Source: Nakaseomyces glabratus
Lineage: Eukaryota > Ascomycota > Saccharomycetes > Saccharomycetales > Saccharomycetaceae
Length of the DNA: 64,000 nucleotides
Direction of reading: 5' to 3'
NCBI RefSeq assembly: GCF_010111755.1
Contig: NC_088960.1
Location: 1,178,001 to 1,242,000, forward strand
Every line of letters starts with the position of its first letter. Positions within the stretch are counted from its first letter, which is position 1. The notes under the pieces are model-generated. The model ran no database searches and was not told where the DNA came from. It worked only from the letters and a program-made list of their open reading frames with translations. A program made the position numbers and the translations under genes. Below are positions 20,505 through 31,632 of this stretch, in pieces.

Positions 20505-22490
20505 TTACAACTTAGCTTTAATAGTGGAAGTAGGAGATCTGTTCAAGGTATCGGCAATCTCATCCGCAGCTTCACTTAAATAATAATGTAATTTATCAAC
20601 AGAGAGCATACTCTTTTCAGGCTTAGTAACGATATTAATGTGCATCCAGTCCTTATTTAGCATATAAGCAAGGCCTACACCATTGTCATTGACTTGGGAC
20701 CATCCGTATCCATCAAAGTATTCACAGGATAGTTGTGATGTTGAAACATACCATGTACATGAGTACTTGAAAATAGGATCCTCGAATAATGCAGGAACTT
20801 CTTCCCCATTCCTGATCATATTCTTCAAACCAAAAAAGTGACGGTCAATAGTTTGTCCTTCTGCAGCCATTTTCAAATATTGAGCATGGTATTTTGCAGA
20901 TGCCTTCAATGCTTCGATTCTTTCCTCATCTGAAGCATTGGTCGATTCCCATGTCTTGACAAAATTAGCGGATGGTTCAGAAACTGATCTTCCAGCTTCC
21001 GTACGACCTTTAAAGTACTTTCTGGTCGAAGCAGCCTCATACGTTGGAAGTTGTCTTCCCAAGTATTTATAAATAGCTAATTGAATAACTTGGTGAATAA
21101 ACGCATCAGGGGACATGCCGTTCTTCTTCATGAACTCCTTACCATACCTATTATAATGCCAGACGCGCAAATCGTGTTCCTCAATAACGTCTCTGAATTG
21201 AATTTGAGCAGCTTGTACACTTTCTGAAATTCTTGGAGTGATTACAAAAGGTAATAATTTTGGTTGATGGTAGTCGGTCTCACGAACAGGTTCAAATACG
21301 GAATTAATAAACTTACTTTGATCAATCTTCCTCAATTGCTGGCAAACAAAAGTATTCAAAAATAATGTTGGAGTACCATCCATCTTAGAATGCTCCGCCA
21401 AGAACCCTGAAGTACCATTACCAGTAACAAAAAACTGTAATGGCTTGTCAAAGAACCTATTAAAACCGTCCCCGTGCCAGCAGTTTCTAGACTTTTCTTC
21501 TAGAGTAACAGGGCTTTTGTCCAAATCTAGGCAAAGCATAAAAGAAGCACGATGAATAGTTTCGAGTGACTCCTTTGCTAATGGATCTTTGATCAATTCT
21601 GCATGAACTTCGCGCCATTGATCTCTTGGTAGTGACGTCAACGAACCAACACCTGAGTTGATAGCAGTGGCATTCTTAGAAAGGGGACCATTAACAATGT
21701 TGTACAACTGTTGCCAGATTAGATTGACAGGCAATGGTTTATTAATAGCTTCTGTTTTGCTTTGCTCATCCATATCATTTTCCTTAAAGTGAGTGAAAAC
21801 TTTATAGAAGTTACCTTTGTAAGTAACAATCATGAAGTTGTTTTCATATACAGAGTAGAACACGTTTGAGTCTTGGGTAGTGTCTGGTATACGAGAGTTG
21901 TTAAACATTAACTGGAAACTGTTCATGCAAAATGGTGTTCCCTTGATAATTTCTGGTGGAAGTGATTCATCCTTGATAGATTCAATGAACTTGATGACAG
22001 TAGATATTATAGCTGTAGCCTTTAAGAGAGGATCCTTATCAATCTTTGCCAATTCAGCAGGTAACTTGGCATGCGAGTAGAAATAAGACACATAAGGGAT
22101 GACAGGATCATCATACTGCAGATAGGCTTGGTTATCCCAAAATTCAGACATCCAGTTACGTTTGTCCCTTGCAAAATCTAGCAAACGTTTCTGCAAAACA
22201 GAACCAGTACCATTAATGAATTCTTTGCAGAGTGCCTCCTGCGAGCTCAAGTCTTTAACATAAGGTTTAATGGACTGCAAATAAGTGTTTATGGTCTGCT
22301 CTAATTCAGGAACGGGCAATGGAGGTAATTGCTCTTGTGTACTGAAAGTTTCACCTTTGAAATTCTGTCTCTTATTTTGATAGTGAGAATTCGGGAATTG
22401 TGCTAGATACACTTCGCCATTCTTAGTTTCAAATGGGAACCGCTTCAATGACGACATTAGTCTCTTAATGGTTACCAATCTAAAACTCAT
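20505..22490 (-). CDS. CAT2: carnitine O-acetyltransferase, mitochondrial and peroxisomal
   Basis: 661-residue carnitine acetyltransferase (670 in S. cerevisiae). It moves acetyl groups between CoA and carnitine so that peroxisomal acetyl units can enter mitochondria. The choline/carnitine acyltransferase fold spans most of the protein. The catalytic base is H367 in LAEHSKMDGTP. The substrate-binding blocks TYEAASTRKYFKGRTE and STSQLSCEYFDGYGW are intact. Two targeting signals are visible: a basic, acid-free N-terminus (MSFRLVTIKRLMSSLKR) typical of mitochondrial presequences, and a C-terminal AKL, a PTS1 peroxisomal signal. An in-frame Met at residue 12 could give a shorter peroxisomal form, as described for S. 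cerevisiae Cat2. An unusually long 2.8 kb region lies upstream. Confidence 0.97.
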   Translation of the reverse strand: MSFRLVTIKRLMSSLKRFPFETKNGEVYLAQFPNSHYQNKRQNFKGETFSTQEQLPPLPVPELEQTINTYLQSIKPYVKDLSSQEALCKEFINGTGSVLQKRLLDFARDKRNWMSEFWDNQAYLQYDDPVIPYVSYFYSHAKLPAELAKIDKDPLLKATAIISTVIKFIESIKDESLPPEIIKGTPFCMNSFQLMFNNSRIPDTTQDSNVFYSVYENNFMIVTYKGNFYKVFTHFKENDMDEQSKTEAINKPLPVNLIWQQLYNIVNGPLSKNATAINSGVGSLTSLPRDQWREVHAELIKDPLAKESLETIHRASFMLCLDLDKSPVTLEEKSRNCWHGDGFNRFFDKPLQFFVTGNGTSGFLAEHSKMDGTPTLFLNTFVCQQLRKIDQSKFINSVFEPVRETDYHQPKLLPFVITPRISESVQAAQIQFRDVIEEHDLRVWHYNRYGKEFMKKNGMSPDAFIHQVIQLAIYKYLGRQLPTYEAASTRKYFKGRTEAGRSVSEPSANFVKTWESTNASDEERIEALKASAKYHAQYLKMAAEGQTIDRHFFGLKNMIRNGEEVPALFEDPIFKYSCTWYVSTSQLSCEYFDGYGWSQVNDNGVGLAYMLNKDWMHINIVTKPEKSMLSVDKLHYYLSEAADEIADTLNRSPTSTIKAKL

Positions 22491-25299
22491 ACTCTAAATG
22501 GTTAAAAATAGCAAACTTTGACCGTATTTCTTGAATATCTTGTTTCTATATCGTAACTTTTGTTTGTGCCAACTGCCTCTTTTCTCCTGTATGTTGTATA
22601 TTCAGAACAGTTCGATTAGTTGGTGTTCTTAGAAGCAAATATCTTAAATACGTTCACAGTTTCACAAAAAAAAAATAAAATTCTTAAAAAGCTTCAAAAT
22701 CAATCTCGACCAAAGTGTTTATAGAAGCTAGGTGAATCTGCTGGTTGTGTCTATGATACAATGCCTAGAAATGAAGAATCGTTGATATCTAAACCTATTG
22801 TTTATATACAAGTATTACTACGATTATGGATTTACAGAGCATGCATCTTTTGCACTATCTGACCCGTATTTAAATGAATAAACACCGAGTCTTCCAAGAA
22901 GGATAGATGAAAACGTAGGTCTCATAGCTTAGCATTGGTTAATGACCCTTTCGTGGTGTTTCTAGTCATAACTCCACATGTCTCGATGGTACAAATGTTT
23001 GGCCAAGTAGTGTAATGTTTGGTACATCAACTAATGAAAGAGAACTGGCAAATGAGCGATGAGAGATGATCATGAATATGGTGTTGTTTTGTTTTTCAAG
23101 GAAATGTGTGACTTCCCTCCCATTTCAGGAATGGGGTTCTTAGGTCACGTCGAATTACAACTTGTTAGGCGGAGACATAGTACTGGGTAGATCATACTTC
23201 TCTTCACACTCCCTTCCCCGGTACCAATATTGATTGGCTCAGTAACATTCCCCCAGAATCAATGCATTTTATTGAAGAAAGCATGGGATGGGCAATTTCA
23301 AGCTGAACAGCGATGACTACCAAAACCTTAAGGGGAGATGACGTTTCCCCCATTTGCACTCCAGAAATAAAAATGCACAACACAGGAGTTAGTGATTATT
23401 TCTCCGTTACTCCGAAGATGTTTACGTGAACGATTATCACCTGCTTAAGAAGATGAGATCATTGTCTATAAGGCATATTTCTAAGGATTAATACTAAAGA
23501 TCAAGAAAGGCTCAGTTTAAAAAAGTTGAATATACGTTTATAATCAAGCGATACATCTATTGTATATCTTCATGATTAGCATGGATAGTATAAGTTTAGC
23601 ATCTTAGCCCGTTTTTTATTTCAAAAATTATATACTCCTTAAGAAAAAAAACATGCGCTTTTTTTTTTCCTTACTTTATATCTTGGTGAAGATGAGTTCT
23701 AATTCCAAAATATCTATGTCCTCACATCAAGACAGATTAATGCTCGACTATTGTAAATGTTTTGTCAACATACGATTAGACAATGCATAAAAATTCAATT
23801 CAAAATTTTAGAATGAAAAAAAATATAGTTCAGAATTTTCAGTGTTTTGGTTGTAGTAGTCTGTCATAATAACGGGTTCCATTGTCGGTGAACCCTTTCC
23901 GCTTGGGGCGACAACTTAGTCATCATAATATTTTTTTTCATTGGTTATTCTTAAAATTTTTATTGAAAAATAGCACGACTCCCATCATATTAGTTAAAAA
24001 CAAAAAAAACATTAGAATCGCAAAAATAATCCAGTCTTAATAACTTTTGAGGTTCTCTGATATTTGAGAAAAAGAATATTCCATTATGTAGATGGAAGTT
24101 ACATCTTCAACAAAACGCACTACACCTGTAGTGCAAAGCACACATGTAAACCACAAGGACAATATATGTCCATTTTTTTTGATTCACACAGTGGCAGAAA
24201 AAAAAGCTGCAAGTTTAGTCTTTTTCTTTACAAAGTCAAACTTGTACTTGTTTTATATTGTTCTGTTTTGATTATGGTTACCAATTAATTCTATCATAGA
24301 TAAAAAGAGATCATATTCGTAATGTATTAAGAAACTATAACTTGTATTTTAAACTTACCTTTATATATGTAATCTTAAATGATGTGGGCCTAGAGTTCAA
24401 AAAAATCAAACAGAAAATTTTTCGCCTAGCAATCAATGTTGGGTGCTTCGCTGGCCTTACTCTGGGTTACCTGACATTCAAGCTGGCTTTTCTCTTCTCG
24501 AAAGACTGAAGGTTACCCTCCTGGGATGGTTCGAGGGATTAGGGCCCTTTCCCTTTCTCGTTATTAGTTACCTGTTCCTATTCAAAGTGAATGGTACCGT
24601 ACCCAATGATATATGTGAATATTCGTCATTTGCGATATTTCCATCTCTTTCCAAGTCAGACAAAAAGGCCGGGTAATCTATTTAGGTGTGGAGAGGAGAG
24701 GCAGAGCGGTGGAAGCGGGAGGAGGGGGGGGATGGATCGGAAAACCTGGAAGAGCTTCTACACTCACTGCTCCTCTTCGGTAACAGTCGGTTACTGAGTC
24801 GATCGTATCACACATCATTTCTCTTGTAAAGCTGCACTCTTGGACTCGTTGGAAATGTCAGTCTATGCTCTCTTAGCAGCAAAGTCTTTGTATAATGTGG
24901 AAGGAGAGAGAAAATAGCGTAGTTTATTTGGCGTTTAATTGTCATTGTGTATATTCTCTTTCGTATAAGCCCTTGAGTACAGAGAGCTGTTGGTCCACGT
25001 ATCTAGTATCTGCTCAAAAATTGTTACGGTTGCAGGGTTTTTCGTTTTAGCAATTCAGGAATTGTCCATAGTTAAAAAAGTTGCTATCCAAGTAGCATAA
25101 CTTTATTTACAGAAGAAAATCTCATCGAGAATATAATCTTCGATTGTTATCTGCAATATATTGACTGCTCTCTAAAGTTGGTTTTTGTTGATAGCTTTAT
25201 AACATAGGAAATTCTTCAAGGTTGGGACTACTATCCGAAATCGAGTCCTTCTTCTATACCAGCGAAGGGAAGATCCTGAATAATAAATAAAATCTACCG
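22491..25299. other. long divergent intergenic region between CAT2 and RML2
   Basis: About 2.8 kb between diverging genes, with no ORF above 77 codons and none recognisable. It contains an inverted CCAAT box near 23235, an AGGGG element near 23333, a G-run at 24721-24731 and a Reb1-type site at 24670-24676. It is large enough to hold an unrecognised small gene or non-coding RNA, but I see no positive evidence for one. Confidence 0.5.
24670..24676 (+). promoter_or_regulatory. candidate Reb1 site (CGGGTAA)
   Basis: Exact Reb1 core about 620 bp upstream of RML2, inside a GC-rich patch at about 24440-24790 in otherwise AT-rich intergenic DNA. It may mark the nucleosome-free part of a promoter. 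Confidence 0.35.
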
Positions 25300-26415
25300 A
25301 TGCTGTCCAGGCTCTTTGGGAGTGGACTGGGCCTCAGTGGGCACGTCACTCTGTTACAAAGAAGCCTATTTAGTACTCGTACACCTTTGCTAAATGAGAT
25401 CAATGCCAAGTTGCTGACCATTGTACCACATGATGAGGATATAGTAGCTTTGGAAAGACAGGATGAATTGATAAGAAGGAGAAGGAAACTGGCGAAAGAA
25501 ACTACAGTAATGAAGAAATTAAAGACTGTGTCACCTGGTCTAAGATGGTGGAGAAGACCAATATATCCTTATCTTCACAAGGGAAAGCCCATGCGTTTCT
25601 TAACTGTAGCGAAACGTGGAACAGGTGGTCGTAATCATCATGGTAAGATTACCGTCCGTCACAGAGGTGGTGGGCACAAAAGAAGAATAAGACTGGTTGA
25701 TTTTTATCGCAGGAAAGCAGGGAGCCAAACTGTTCAAAGGATTGAATACGACCCTGGGAGATCTGCGCACATAGCCCTTTTAAAACATGATGAAACGGGA
25801 GAGCTATCTTACATTCTGGCTTGTGATGGTTTGAGAGAAGGTGACATCGTTGAGTCATATAGACAAGGTGTACCAGAATCCTTGCTAAAAGAAATGCACG
25901 GTAAGTTGGATCCAGCTATCTTGAGTGTCAAAACTGCACAAAGAGGCAATTGTCTGCCTATTTCAATGATTCCTATTGGTAGTGTGGTACACAATGTTGG
26001 AATCACACCTGTTGGGAAGGCTAAATTCTGTAGAGCTGCTGGTACATACGCTAGAATTATCTCCAAAATACCAGAAAAAAAGAAGGCAGTTATTAGACTA
26101 CAAAGTGGTGAGCATCGCTATGTTTCTATCGAGGCCTGTGCTACCATGGGTGTAGTCTCTAATATTGAACATCAAAATGCCTCTCTTGGTAAAGCAGGTA
26201 GGTCTAGATGGTTGGGTATTAGGCCCACTGTTAGAGGTGTTGCCATGAACAAAGTTGACCACCCTCACGGTGGTGGCCGTGGTAAATCTAAATCAAACAA
26301 ATTGTCAATGTCTCCTTGGGGTCAACTAGCCAAGGGTTACAAGACAAGAAGAGGTAAGAACCAGAATAGAATGAAGGTGAAAGATAGGCCTAGAGGTAAG
26401 AAGGAAAGAACTTGA
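25300..26415 (+). CDS. RML2: mitochondrial large ribosomal subunit protein uL2m
   Basis: 371-residue mitochondrial L2 protein (393 in S. cerevisiae). It is part of the large mitoribosomal subunit near the peptidyl-transferase centre. Residues 1-32 ([20 protein letters not shown] and onward) are hydrophobic and basic without acidic residues, a mitochondrial presequence. The L2 RNA-binding OB-like and SH3-like domains follow: [21 protein letters not shown], then [14 protein letters not shown] and the C-terminal signature [19 protein letters not shown]. The His321-Pro-His323 loop, essential in bacterial L2, is present. The highly basic tail ends GKKERT. It converges with VMA8, matching the YEL050/YEL051 pair of S. 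cerevisiae. Confidence 0.96.
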   Translation: MLSRLFGSGLGLSGHVTLLQRSLFSTRTPLLNEINAKLLTIVPHDEDIVALERQDELIRRRRKLAKETTVMKKLKTVSPGLRWWRRPIYPYLHKGKPMRFLTVAKRGTGGRNHHGKITVRHRGGGHKRRIRLVDFYRRKAGSQTVQRIEYDPGRSAHIALLKHDETGELSYILACDGLREGDIVESYRQGVPESLLKEMHGKLDPAILSVKTAQRGNCLPISMIPIGSVVHNVGITPVGKAKFCRAAGTYARIISKIPEKKKAVIRLQSGEHRYVSIEACATMGVVSNIEHQNASLGKAGRSRWLGIRPTVRGVAMNKVDHPHGGGRGKSKSNKLSMSPWGQLAKGYKTRRGKNQNRMKVKDRPRGKKERT

Positions 26416-26669
26416 TTAGGAGGTAGTGTTCTGTCTGATATTATAAAATTGACATATGCCTGGAACATCATAAATGCCATGTAAATATTAACATAATGCA
26501 GCCTGATTTTTAGGAATATGAAAGCAACGCTTATAAATAGTTGTTTACAACCAATTGCTGCCAGGTATCAACTGTATGTATATATTACGATACCAAACTA
26601 TTCAGTATACTAATTTTAAAAATTCATTTATCACAAATATGAAGAATATCTTATTATGTATGACAAATA

Positions 26670-27458
26670 CTAAAAGATGACATCGTCCTCTTGCTCATTG
26701 ACTAAAGCGTTAACTTCATTATCGTCTACAGCTGCTTCCATCAAGTTTTGTTTATTAGAGATTCCTTCTTCTCGTAATTTGTCCCGTTTTAACTTCATTT
26801 CTGCATCAAGTAAAGCCGTTTCTCTCTGTTTCTTCTCTTGAACTTTCTTTAACCTGTAAAATTCCTCTCTATCTAACTCGTCCAATTCACTATTGATGTA
26901 TGCTATTGTGTTTTCTGTTCTGGGTATAATAACGTGCTCGATGGCATTCACTCTTCTATTTGTTACTTTGATGACTTCATCAAGAATGATAAAAGCAGTT
27001 TGAAGGGATGCCAATTCAACAAGAGTCTCTACTGCCTTTGAATATATGTCTTTCGCCCTCTGAACTTGTTGACCACCTCTACCAAGACCAGTTAGCTTGA
27101 AGTCATTGATATCTGAGTCAACATAAGACTCAAATTGAGGTAGATACACACCACTAACATTTTCTTGTCGAGCTTTAACCTTAAATCTAGCATTCAACAC
27201 GCTCTCTTGGACTTGGTATCCGATATTTTCACCAGTGGCATAGGACACTTCCGCTAAGGAAAAGGCTGCCGTTTGCATCACCCTACCCATCTTCTGTTTA
27301 GCCTCATCTATTCTCTTTGTAATATCCCTAAATCTCTTCGTTAAAGCTTCAGATTTCCTTTTTAATAAAGAATGACCTTGGTTAGCACCCTTTAACTTAG
27401 TTTTCATCAAACCTAAGGTCATACGTGTGGGAAATACTTGTTCCCTATTTCCAGACAT
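26670..27458 (-). CDS. VMA8: V-type H+-ATPase subunit D
   Basis: 262-residue subunit D of the V1 sector (256 in S. cerevisiae). It forms the central rotor shaft with subunit F and couples ATP hydrolysis to proton pumping at the vacuole and other acidic compartments. The start [19 protein letters not shown] is almost the same as the yeast protein. Long antiparallel coiled-coil helices occupy about 15-80 and 140-215. The conserved segments [20 protein letters not shown] and [18 protein letters not shown] sequence lie in and between them. The C-terminal 40 residues are divergent and acidic but end in the same QEDDVIF. This is the last conserved housekeeping gene before the adhesin cluster. Confidence 0.97.
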   Translation of the reverse strand: MSGNREQVFPTRMTLGLMKTKLKGANQGHSLLKRKSEALTKRFRDITKRIDEAKQKMGRVMQTAAFSLAEVSYATGENIGYQVQESVLNARFKVKARQENVSGVYLPQFESYVDSDINDFKLTGLGRGGQQVQRAKDIYSKAVETLVELASLQTAFIILDEVIKVTNRRVNAIEHVIIPRTENTIAYINSELDELDREEFYRLKKVQEKKQRETALLDAEMKLKRDKLREEGISNKQNLMEAAVDDNEVNALVNEQEDDVIF

Positions 27459-28134
27459 TTTGAGTTAATAGAGAATAGTATTTCGAGAAAGAGCTTGAAG
27501 TTAGAATTAATAAGACCAGATAATACGATTCAGATAGAGTTGTTATAATGCCACCAAAACAATGCTCTAATTCTATTCTTAATTTCCGCAACTTCTTCAC
27601 TCCTTAAATGGCCTCTTAAGCAATAATCCTTTTTGAACTGGATTGAGATAGTATTCTCAATTGGTAATTATCACAGTATAGCGTCGATTGAGTACGAGCA
27701 ATTGAGCACACTTGTTAGATTCAACTAAAGTTATACCATGCTAATTTGCGAACATTTATCTAATCTACTGAAAGAGGTGATGAATGACAAAATGAAGGGA
27801 GTCTGTTTGTTCAAAAGCTATGCTCGTTTAATGCGACTTCAAATAGTGAGTCCTCACATATTGTAACTGCGGACATGTGTTATTAGCATACATATTAGTG
27901 GTTATTATGGTTGACGTTATAGCATTACTGTATATAATTGATACCATAAGTGGATTAATGATACAATATGAAAGTATATTGACTTTTATGTTATTTAGTT
28001 TAGGGTGTTACACTGCAGTATGTGCGATACACCAGAAATGCAAGTGTCTATAAAATGGTAATGCAAATTGTGCACAGTGAGCCTGTGATTATCATAATAC
28101 AGTAAGATGATGGTGGTCGCCTTAATTGCAATCA
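27459..28134. other. boundary between core genes and adhesin cluster
   Basis: About 680 bp between VMA8 and the 3' end of the first adhesin. There is no gene and no recognisable repeat. It marks the change from conserved synteny to subtelomeric adhesin genes. Confidence 0.5.
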
Positions 28135-31100
28135 TTATAACAGAACTAAAATGATTGATATGAATAACGAAACTAAGCTCACTCTACTGGTAGATGCGGC
28201 GCCTTCTTGAAGTTCGATAGCAACAGGTGGCTGTGGTTGTATGAGACTTCTAGATGACGGTTTTGGAATCGATGACATTTTGTTGGCCAGCGATTTACCA
28301 TCTACTGTTTGAGTGACTGTTTTTTGGTCAACAATTGTTTGGTAGATATAGCTTGTTATAACCTCACTTGAAATATCGTGAATGCTATCCGTTATTGTAA
28401 TTCTGTCAGTTACAGTAATTGTGGTAGCAGTTAAATTGAAACTTATTTGGGTGCACAAATCATTTGTTGCTGGAGAATTCCAATTGTTATTATCGCCTTG
28501 GCCGTCTTCGGTTAAGGGAATGGATATCGATCCTGTTGGCGAAAGAGGGTTTACGTTATTAGTTCCATATGTGGAAGACTGTTGGATGCTTTGTAATAAC
28601 CTTGTATTATTATCTACTTCGTTTTCTGAGTGTGGTCTTGTGCTTTCTAACTGTAAGTTTGAAAAAGTTTGTTTATTATTTCCTAGCTGAGAAGTAGATG
28701 ATTTGTTAACCTCTAAGCTGTTTGTAGTAAATTCGGGCCTAGAATATGCGCTCATACCATCCGTGTCAAATGAACTTGTATCTGGAGTAGGTCCCGAACT
28801 AGTCATTGTGGTAGATACCTGTTCCGATCTCTTTGGTGTGGTCGGCTTATCGCCTGAATTTGTAGCAACAGGATGTGACATGGTGGTTAATATATCACTA
28901 GATATTACTGAATTTTCAGAGCCTAAAGCAGTGCTAGTGTGGGATGAAGACTCTGGGATGAAATTGGAAAGCGATGCAATCGAAGTGAACGGATTGGTTC
29001 CAGATTCGTTGCTGGAATATGACTCCGTACTATGAAGCACTGAATGATGAATGTCTGAGTCAGAGATACTTGTACCAAGATCTGATAACAAGGATCTGCT
29101 TGAGTAACCGATATTCGAACTTGTGGATAGTATTATATCTGTTTTTGAATCTGGTAAAGAGGCTGATTGAGAGATTACAATGGTTGAAGATTTGGTATTT
29201 GAAAAGGAACTTCTTGATGAGGTCGAACTTATAGAAACTGAAGAATTGGAAGTCATTGTTGTTCTTGAAGTATTGCTCAATTCTGACTCTTGAATGGTAC
29301 TCGAACTTGAAGAGTATATGGATGATTCATACAGGGTTGTTGTTGTAGTTCCTGTGATAGTGTGGCCTGGAGAGTCTGTTGTGGAATAGAAGGAGACTAT
29401 TTCTGTGTCGATGATACTGCTTCCTGATGAACGGGTAGTTGTGTAAGGAGGGGGGATGATGAAGAGAGATGACATTGACGATGACATTGAAGATGACAAT
29501 GAAGATGACAATGAAGATGACATTGAAGATGACAATGAAGATGACATTGAAGATGGCAATGAAGATGCAGATGAAGATGAAGAGTCGACGATGGAGCTGG
29601 AGTTGATGACAGAGCTGGAGGCAACTACCGAGCTGGATTCCATGATGGAACTGGACTGCACGGAGGAGGAGTCAGTGGTTGGACTCGAAGATATGGTGTT
29701 GGAGGATGGAGTGATGGAAGACTCAGGTGTTGATGAGACGGAAGTGTGTGGGAGGGATGAGCTCTCGATAGATGAATTGGAGGTGGTTGATGATTCAGAG
29801 GAGGAGGATGGAGTTGAAACTGAGCTGTGGGCGTGTGGACCATACAGGGTTGTTGTTGTAGTTCCTGTGATGGTGTGGCCTGGAGAGTCTGTTGTGGAAT
29901 AGAAGGAGACTATTTCTGTGTCGATGATACTGCTTCCTGATGAACGGGTAGTTGTGTAAGGAGGGGGGATGATGAAGAGAGATGACATTGAAGATGACAT
30001 TGAAGATGACAATGAAGATGACAATGAAGATGACAATGAAGATGGCAATGAAGATGGCATTGAAGATGGCAATGAAGATGCAGATGAAGATGAAGAGTCG
30101 ACGATGGAGCTGGAGTTGATGACGGAGCTGGATTGAGTGGCCGAGCTGGAGGCAACTACCGAGCTGGATTCCATGATGGAACTGGACTGCACGGAGGAAA
30201 AGTCAGAGGTTGGACTCGAAGATATGGTGTTGGAGGATGGAGTGATGGAAGACTCAGGTGTTGATGAGACGGAAGTGTGTGGGAGGGATGAGCTCTCGAT
30301 AGATGAATTGGAGGTGGTTGATGATTCAGAGGAGGAGGATGGAGTTGAAACTGAGCTGTGGGTGTGTGGACCATACAGGGTTGTTGTTGTAGTTCCTGTG
30401 ATGGTGTGGCCTGGAGAGTCTGTTGTGGAATAGAAGGAGACTATTTCTGTGTCGATGATACTGCTTCCTGATGAACGGGTAGTTGTGTATGGTGGAGGTA
30501 TACTAAAAGTGTGTGTCGTCGAACTGGAAATGGTGGAGGTGTGTATACTAATTGTCGAGCTAGTTTCTTCGTGCACCTCAGAAGAGTATATGGACGTGTT
30601 TCCTGGGTCACATGTATGAGGTTTGTATTCTTCGGAGTACGTTAACATAAAATACTGACCTGAAGTATCATAAAAAGAGCCAGTGACATCTTTAGCAGAC
30701 AATTTAGTTGGATCATACCCACACCCAATTTGATAACTATAAGTCCTACCATCAGTAGTACTCAACTTAACTATACCTGTAGCAGGATTATACGTAAATC
30801 CTTTTCCCATACCTTTAACAGCAATGGTGGTTATTGTATGAGCTGCTGTACCAAGGCCATTAATGACCACATTATTGCTTAATGGATCACTTGTTTGTAT
30901 AAAGGAGCCACCATTTATCAAATTTACTACTTGACCACTAAAGGTATTGGTATTTACAAACATGTTGCTTCCATCTAGATTTATTTGTGCTGACCCACTA
31001 ACTGGACCGTTTATCTGCGCATTGACTGAACCAGAATATTGCCAAAGGTTATTATTGACTGTGATTTTTGTTGACGTACCAACAACTAGCTCTTGTCTGC

Positions 31101-31632
31101 AGGAATTATACAAAATAGAACCGGTTCCTGTGGTGACTTTATAAAAAAAATTACCATTATTTAAAAAGTTTTGAGGGGCAACTATCGTTGACGGTTTACA
31201 ACATGTTCCCTCGGAACCGCCTGTAATAATTTCAAAAGTCCCATCATTTTGAAAATTTGTTGGATATAATTCAATATTCGTATTACCACACGAATCAGAA
31301 TCCCTCTTAACACTATCAATTGTGAATTGGCCGTTATTTTGAAGATTGTTTGTGTATTTGACTAGAAATGAAAAGGTACCATCATCATCTTTACCGGCAT
31401 TTTGAGAAGACGAAAAGAAACTCTCTTTTCCGATGTATAGCGCACCTCTTCCTACCTGTATATTGTTACTGAAGAAATAATTGCTTCCTCCATAGTAATT
31501 TAGGATACTATTGTCGCCAACAGAAACTGGATCAGTTACTTGCTGATCACCAATTATACTTCCAACATCTTCTTTAGCAAATGCCACAAAAGATAGGTAA
31601 CAAAATGCGAGCACAGATGTCCCTACTTTCAT
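28135..31632 (-). CDS. AWP/Hyr1-type GPI-anchored adhesin-like wall protein
   Basis: 1165-residue cell-wall protein. A signal peptide (about residues 1-19, MKVGTSVLAFCYLSFVAFA) precedes an N-terminal hyphally-regulated-cell-wall-protein type domain (about 20-345). That domain has many short NNGQF/NDGTF/NNGNF turns, as expected of a right-handed beta-helix, and several cysteines (CC near 143). The structures I recall for Awp1 and Awp3b are of this kind. From about 375 on comes a Ser/Thr-rich stalk with three copies of a PPPYTTTRSSGSSIIDTE block, separated by Ser-rich SSSLSSSM microsatellite tracts. A unique Ser/Thr/Asn segment and a hydrophobic GPI tail (SLVSLFISIILVLL) follow. It is a tandem paralogue of the gene at 33861, with which it shares an identical block. 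The closest known family is C. glabrata Awp3; ligand unknown. Confidence 0.88.
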   Translation of the reverse strand: MKVGTSVLAFCYLSFVAFAKEDVGSIIGDQQVTDPVSVGDNSILNYYGGSNYFFSNNIQVGRGALYIGKESFFSSSQNAGKDDDGTFSFLVKYTNNLQNNGQFTIDSVKRDSDSCGNTNIELYPTNFQNDGTFEIITGGSEGTCCKPSTIVAPQNFLNNGNFFYKVTTGTGSILYNSCRQELVVGTSTKITVNNNLWQYSGSVNAQINGPVSGSAQINLDGSNMFVNTNTFSGQVVNLINGGSFIQTSDPLSNNVVINGLGTAAHTITTIAVKGMGKGFTYNPATGIVKLSTTDGRTYSYQIGCGYDPTKLSAKDVTGSFYDTSGQYFMLTYSEEYKPHTCDPGNTSIYSSEVHEETSSTISIHTSTISSSTTHTFSIPPPYTTTRSSGSSIIDTEIVSFYSTTDSPGHTITGTTTTTLYGPHTHSSVSTPSSSSESSTTSNSSIESSSLPHTSVSSTPESSITPSSNTISSSPTSDFSSVQSSSIMESSSVVASSSATQSSSVINSSSIVDSSSSSASSLPSSMPSSLPSSLSSSLSSSLSSSMSSSMSSLFIIPPPYTTTRSSGSSIIDTEIVSFYSTTDSPGHTITGTTTTTLYGPHAHSSVSTPSSSSESSTTSNSSIESSSLPHTSVSSTPESSITPSSNTISSSPTTDSSSVQSSSIMESSSVVASSSVINSSSIVDSSSSSASSLPSSMSSSLSSSMSSSLSSSLSSSMSSSMSSLFIIPPPYTTTRSSGSSIIDTEIVSFYSTTDSPGHTITGTTTTTLYESSIYSSSSSTIQESELSNTSRTTMTSNSSVSISSTSSRSSFSNTKSSTIVISQSASLPDSKTDIILSTSSNIGYSSRSLLSDLGTSISDSDIHHSVLHSTESYSSNESGTNPFTSIASLSNFIPESSSHTSTALGSENSVISSDILTTMSHPVATNSGDKPTTPKRSEQVSTTMTSSGPTPDTSSFDTDGMSAYSRPEFTTNSLEVNKSSTSQLGNNKQTFSNLQLESTRPHSENEVDNNTRLLQSIQQSSTYGTNNVNPLSPTGSISIPLTEDGQGDNNNWNSPATNDLCTQISFNLTATTITVTDRITITDSIHDISSEVITSYIYQTIVDQKTVTQTVDGKSLANKMSSIPKPSSRSLIQPQPPVAIELQEGAASTSRVSLVSLFISIILVLL
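29345..30489 (-). repeat. tandem ~0.5 kb coding repeats in first AWP-like gene
   Basis: Three PPPYTTT-type blocks recur with the landmark GTAGTTCCTGTGATGG at about 29345 (one base different), 29858 and 30389, giving spacings of 513 and 531 bp. Length differences come from an inner 12-bp microsatellite (GAAGATGACAAT type on the plus strand, coding SSL/SSM steps). All lengths are multiples of three, so the frame is kept. Confidence 0.9.

Noticed and set aside
24440..24800. GC-rich patch with a GGTTCGAG word upstream of RML2, considered as a tRNA
   Set aside because: No cloverleaf could be built and no matching A-box lies at the right distance. Other GTTCGA words in the window failed in the same way.
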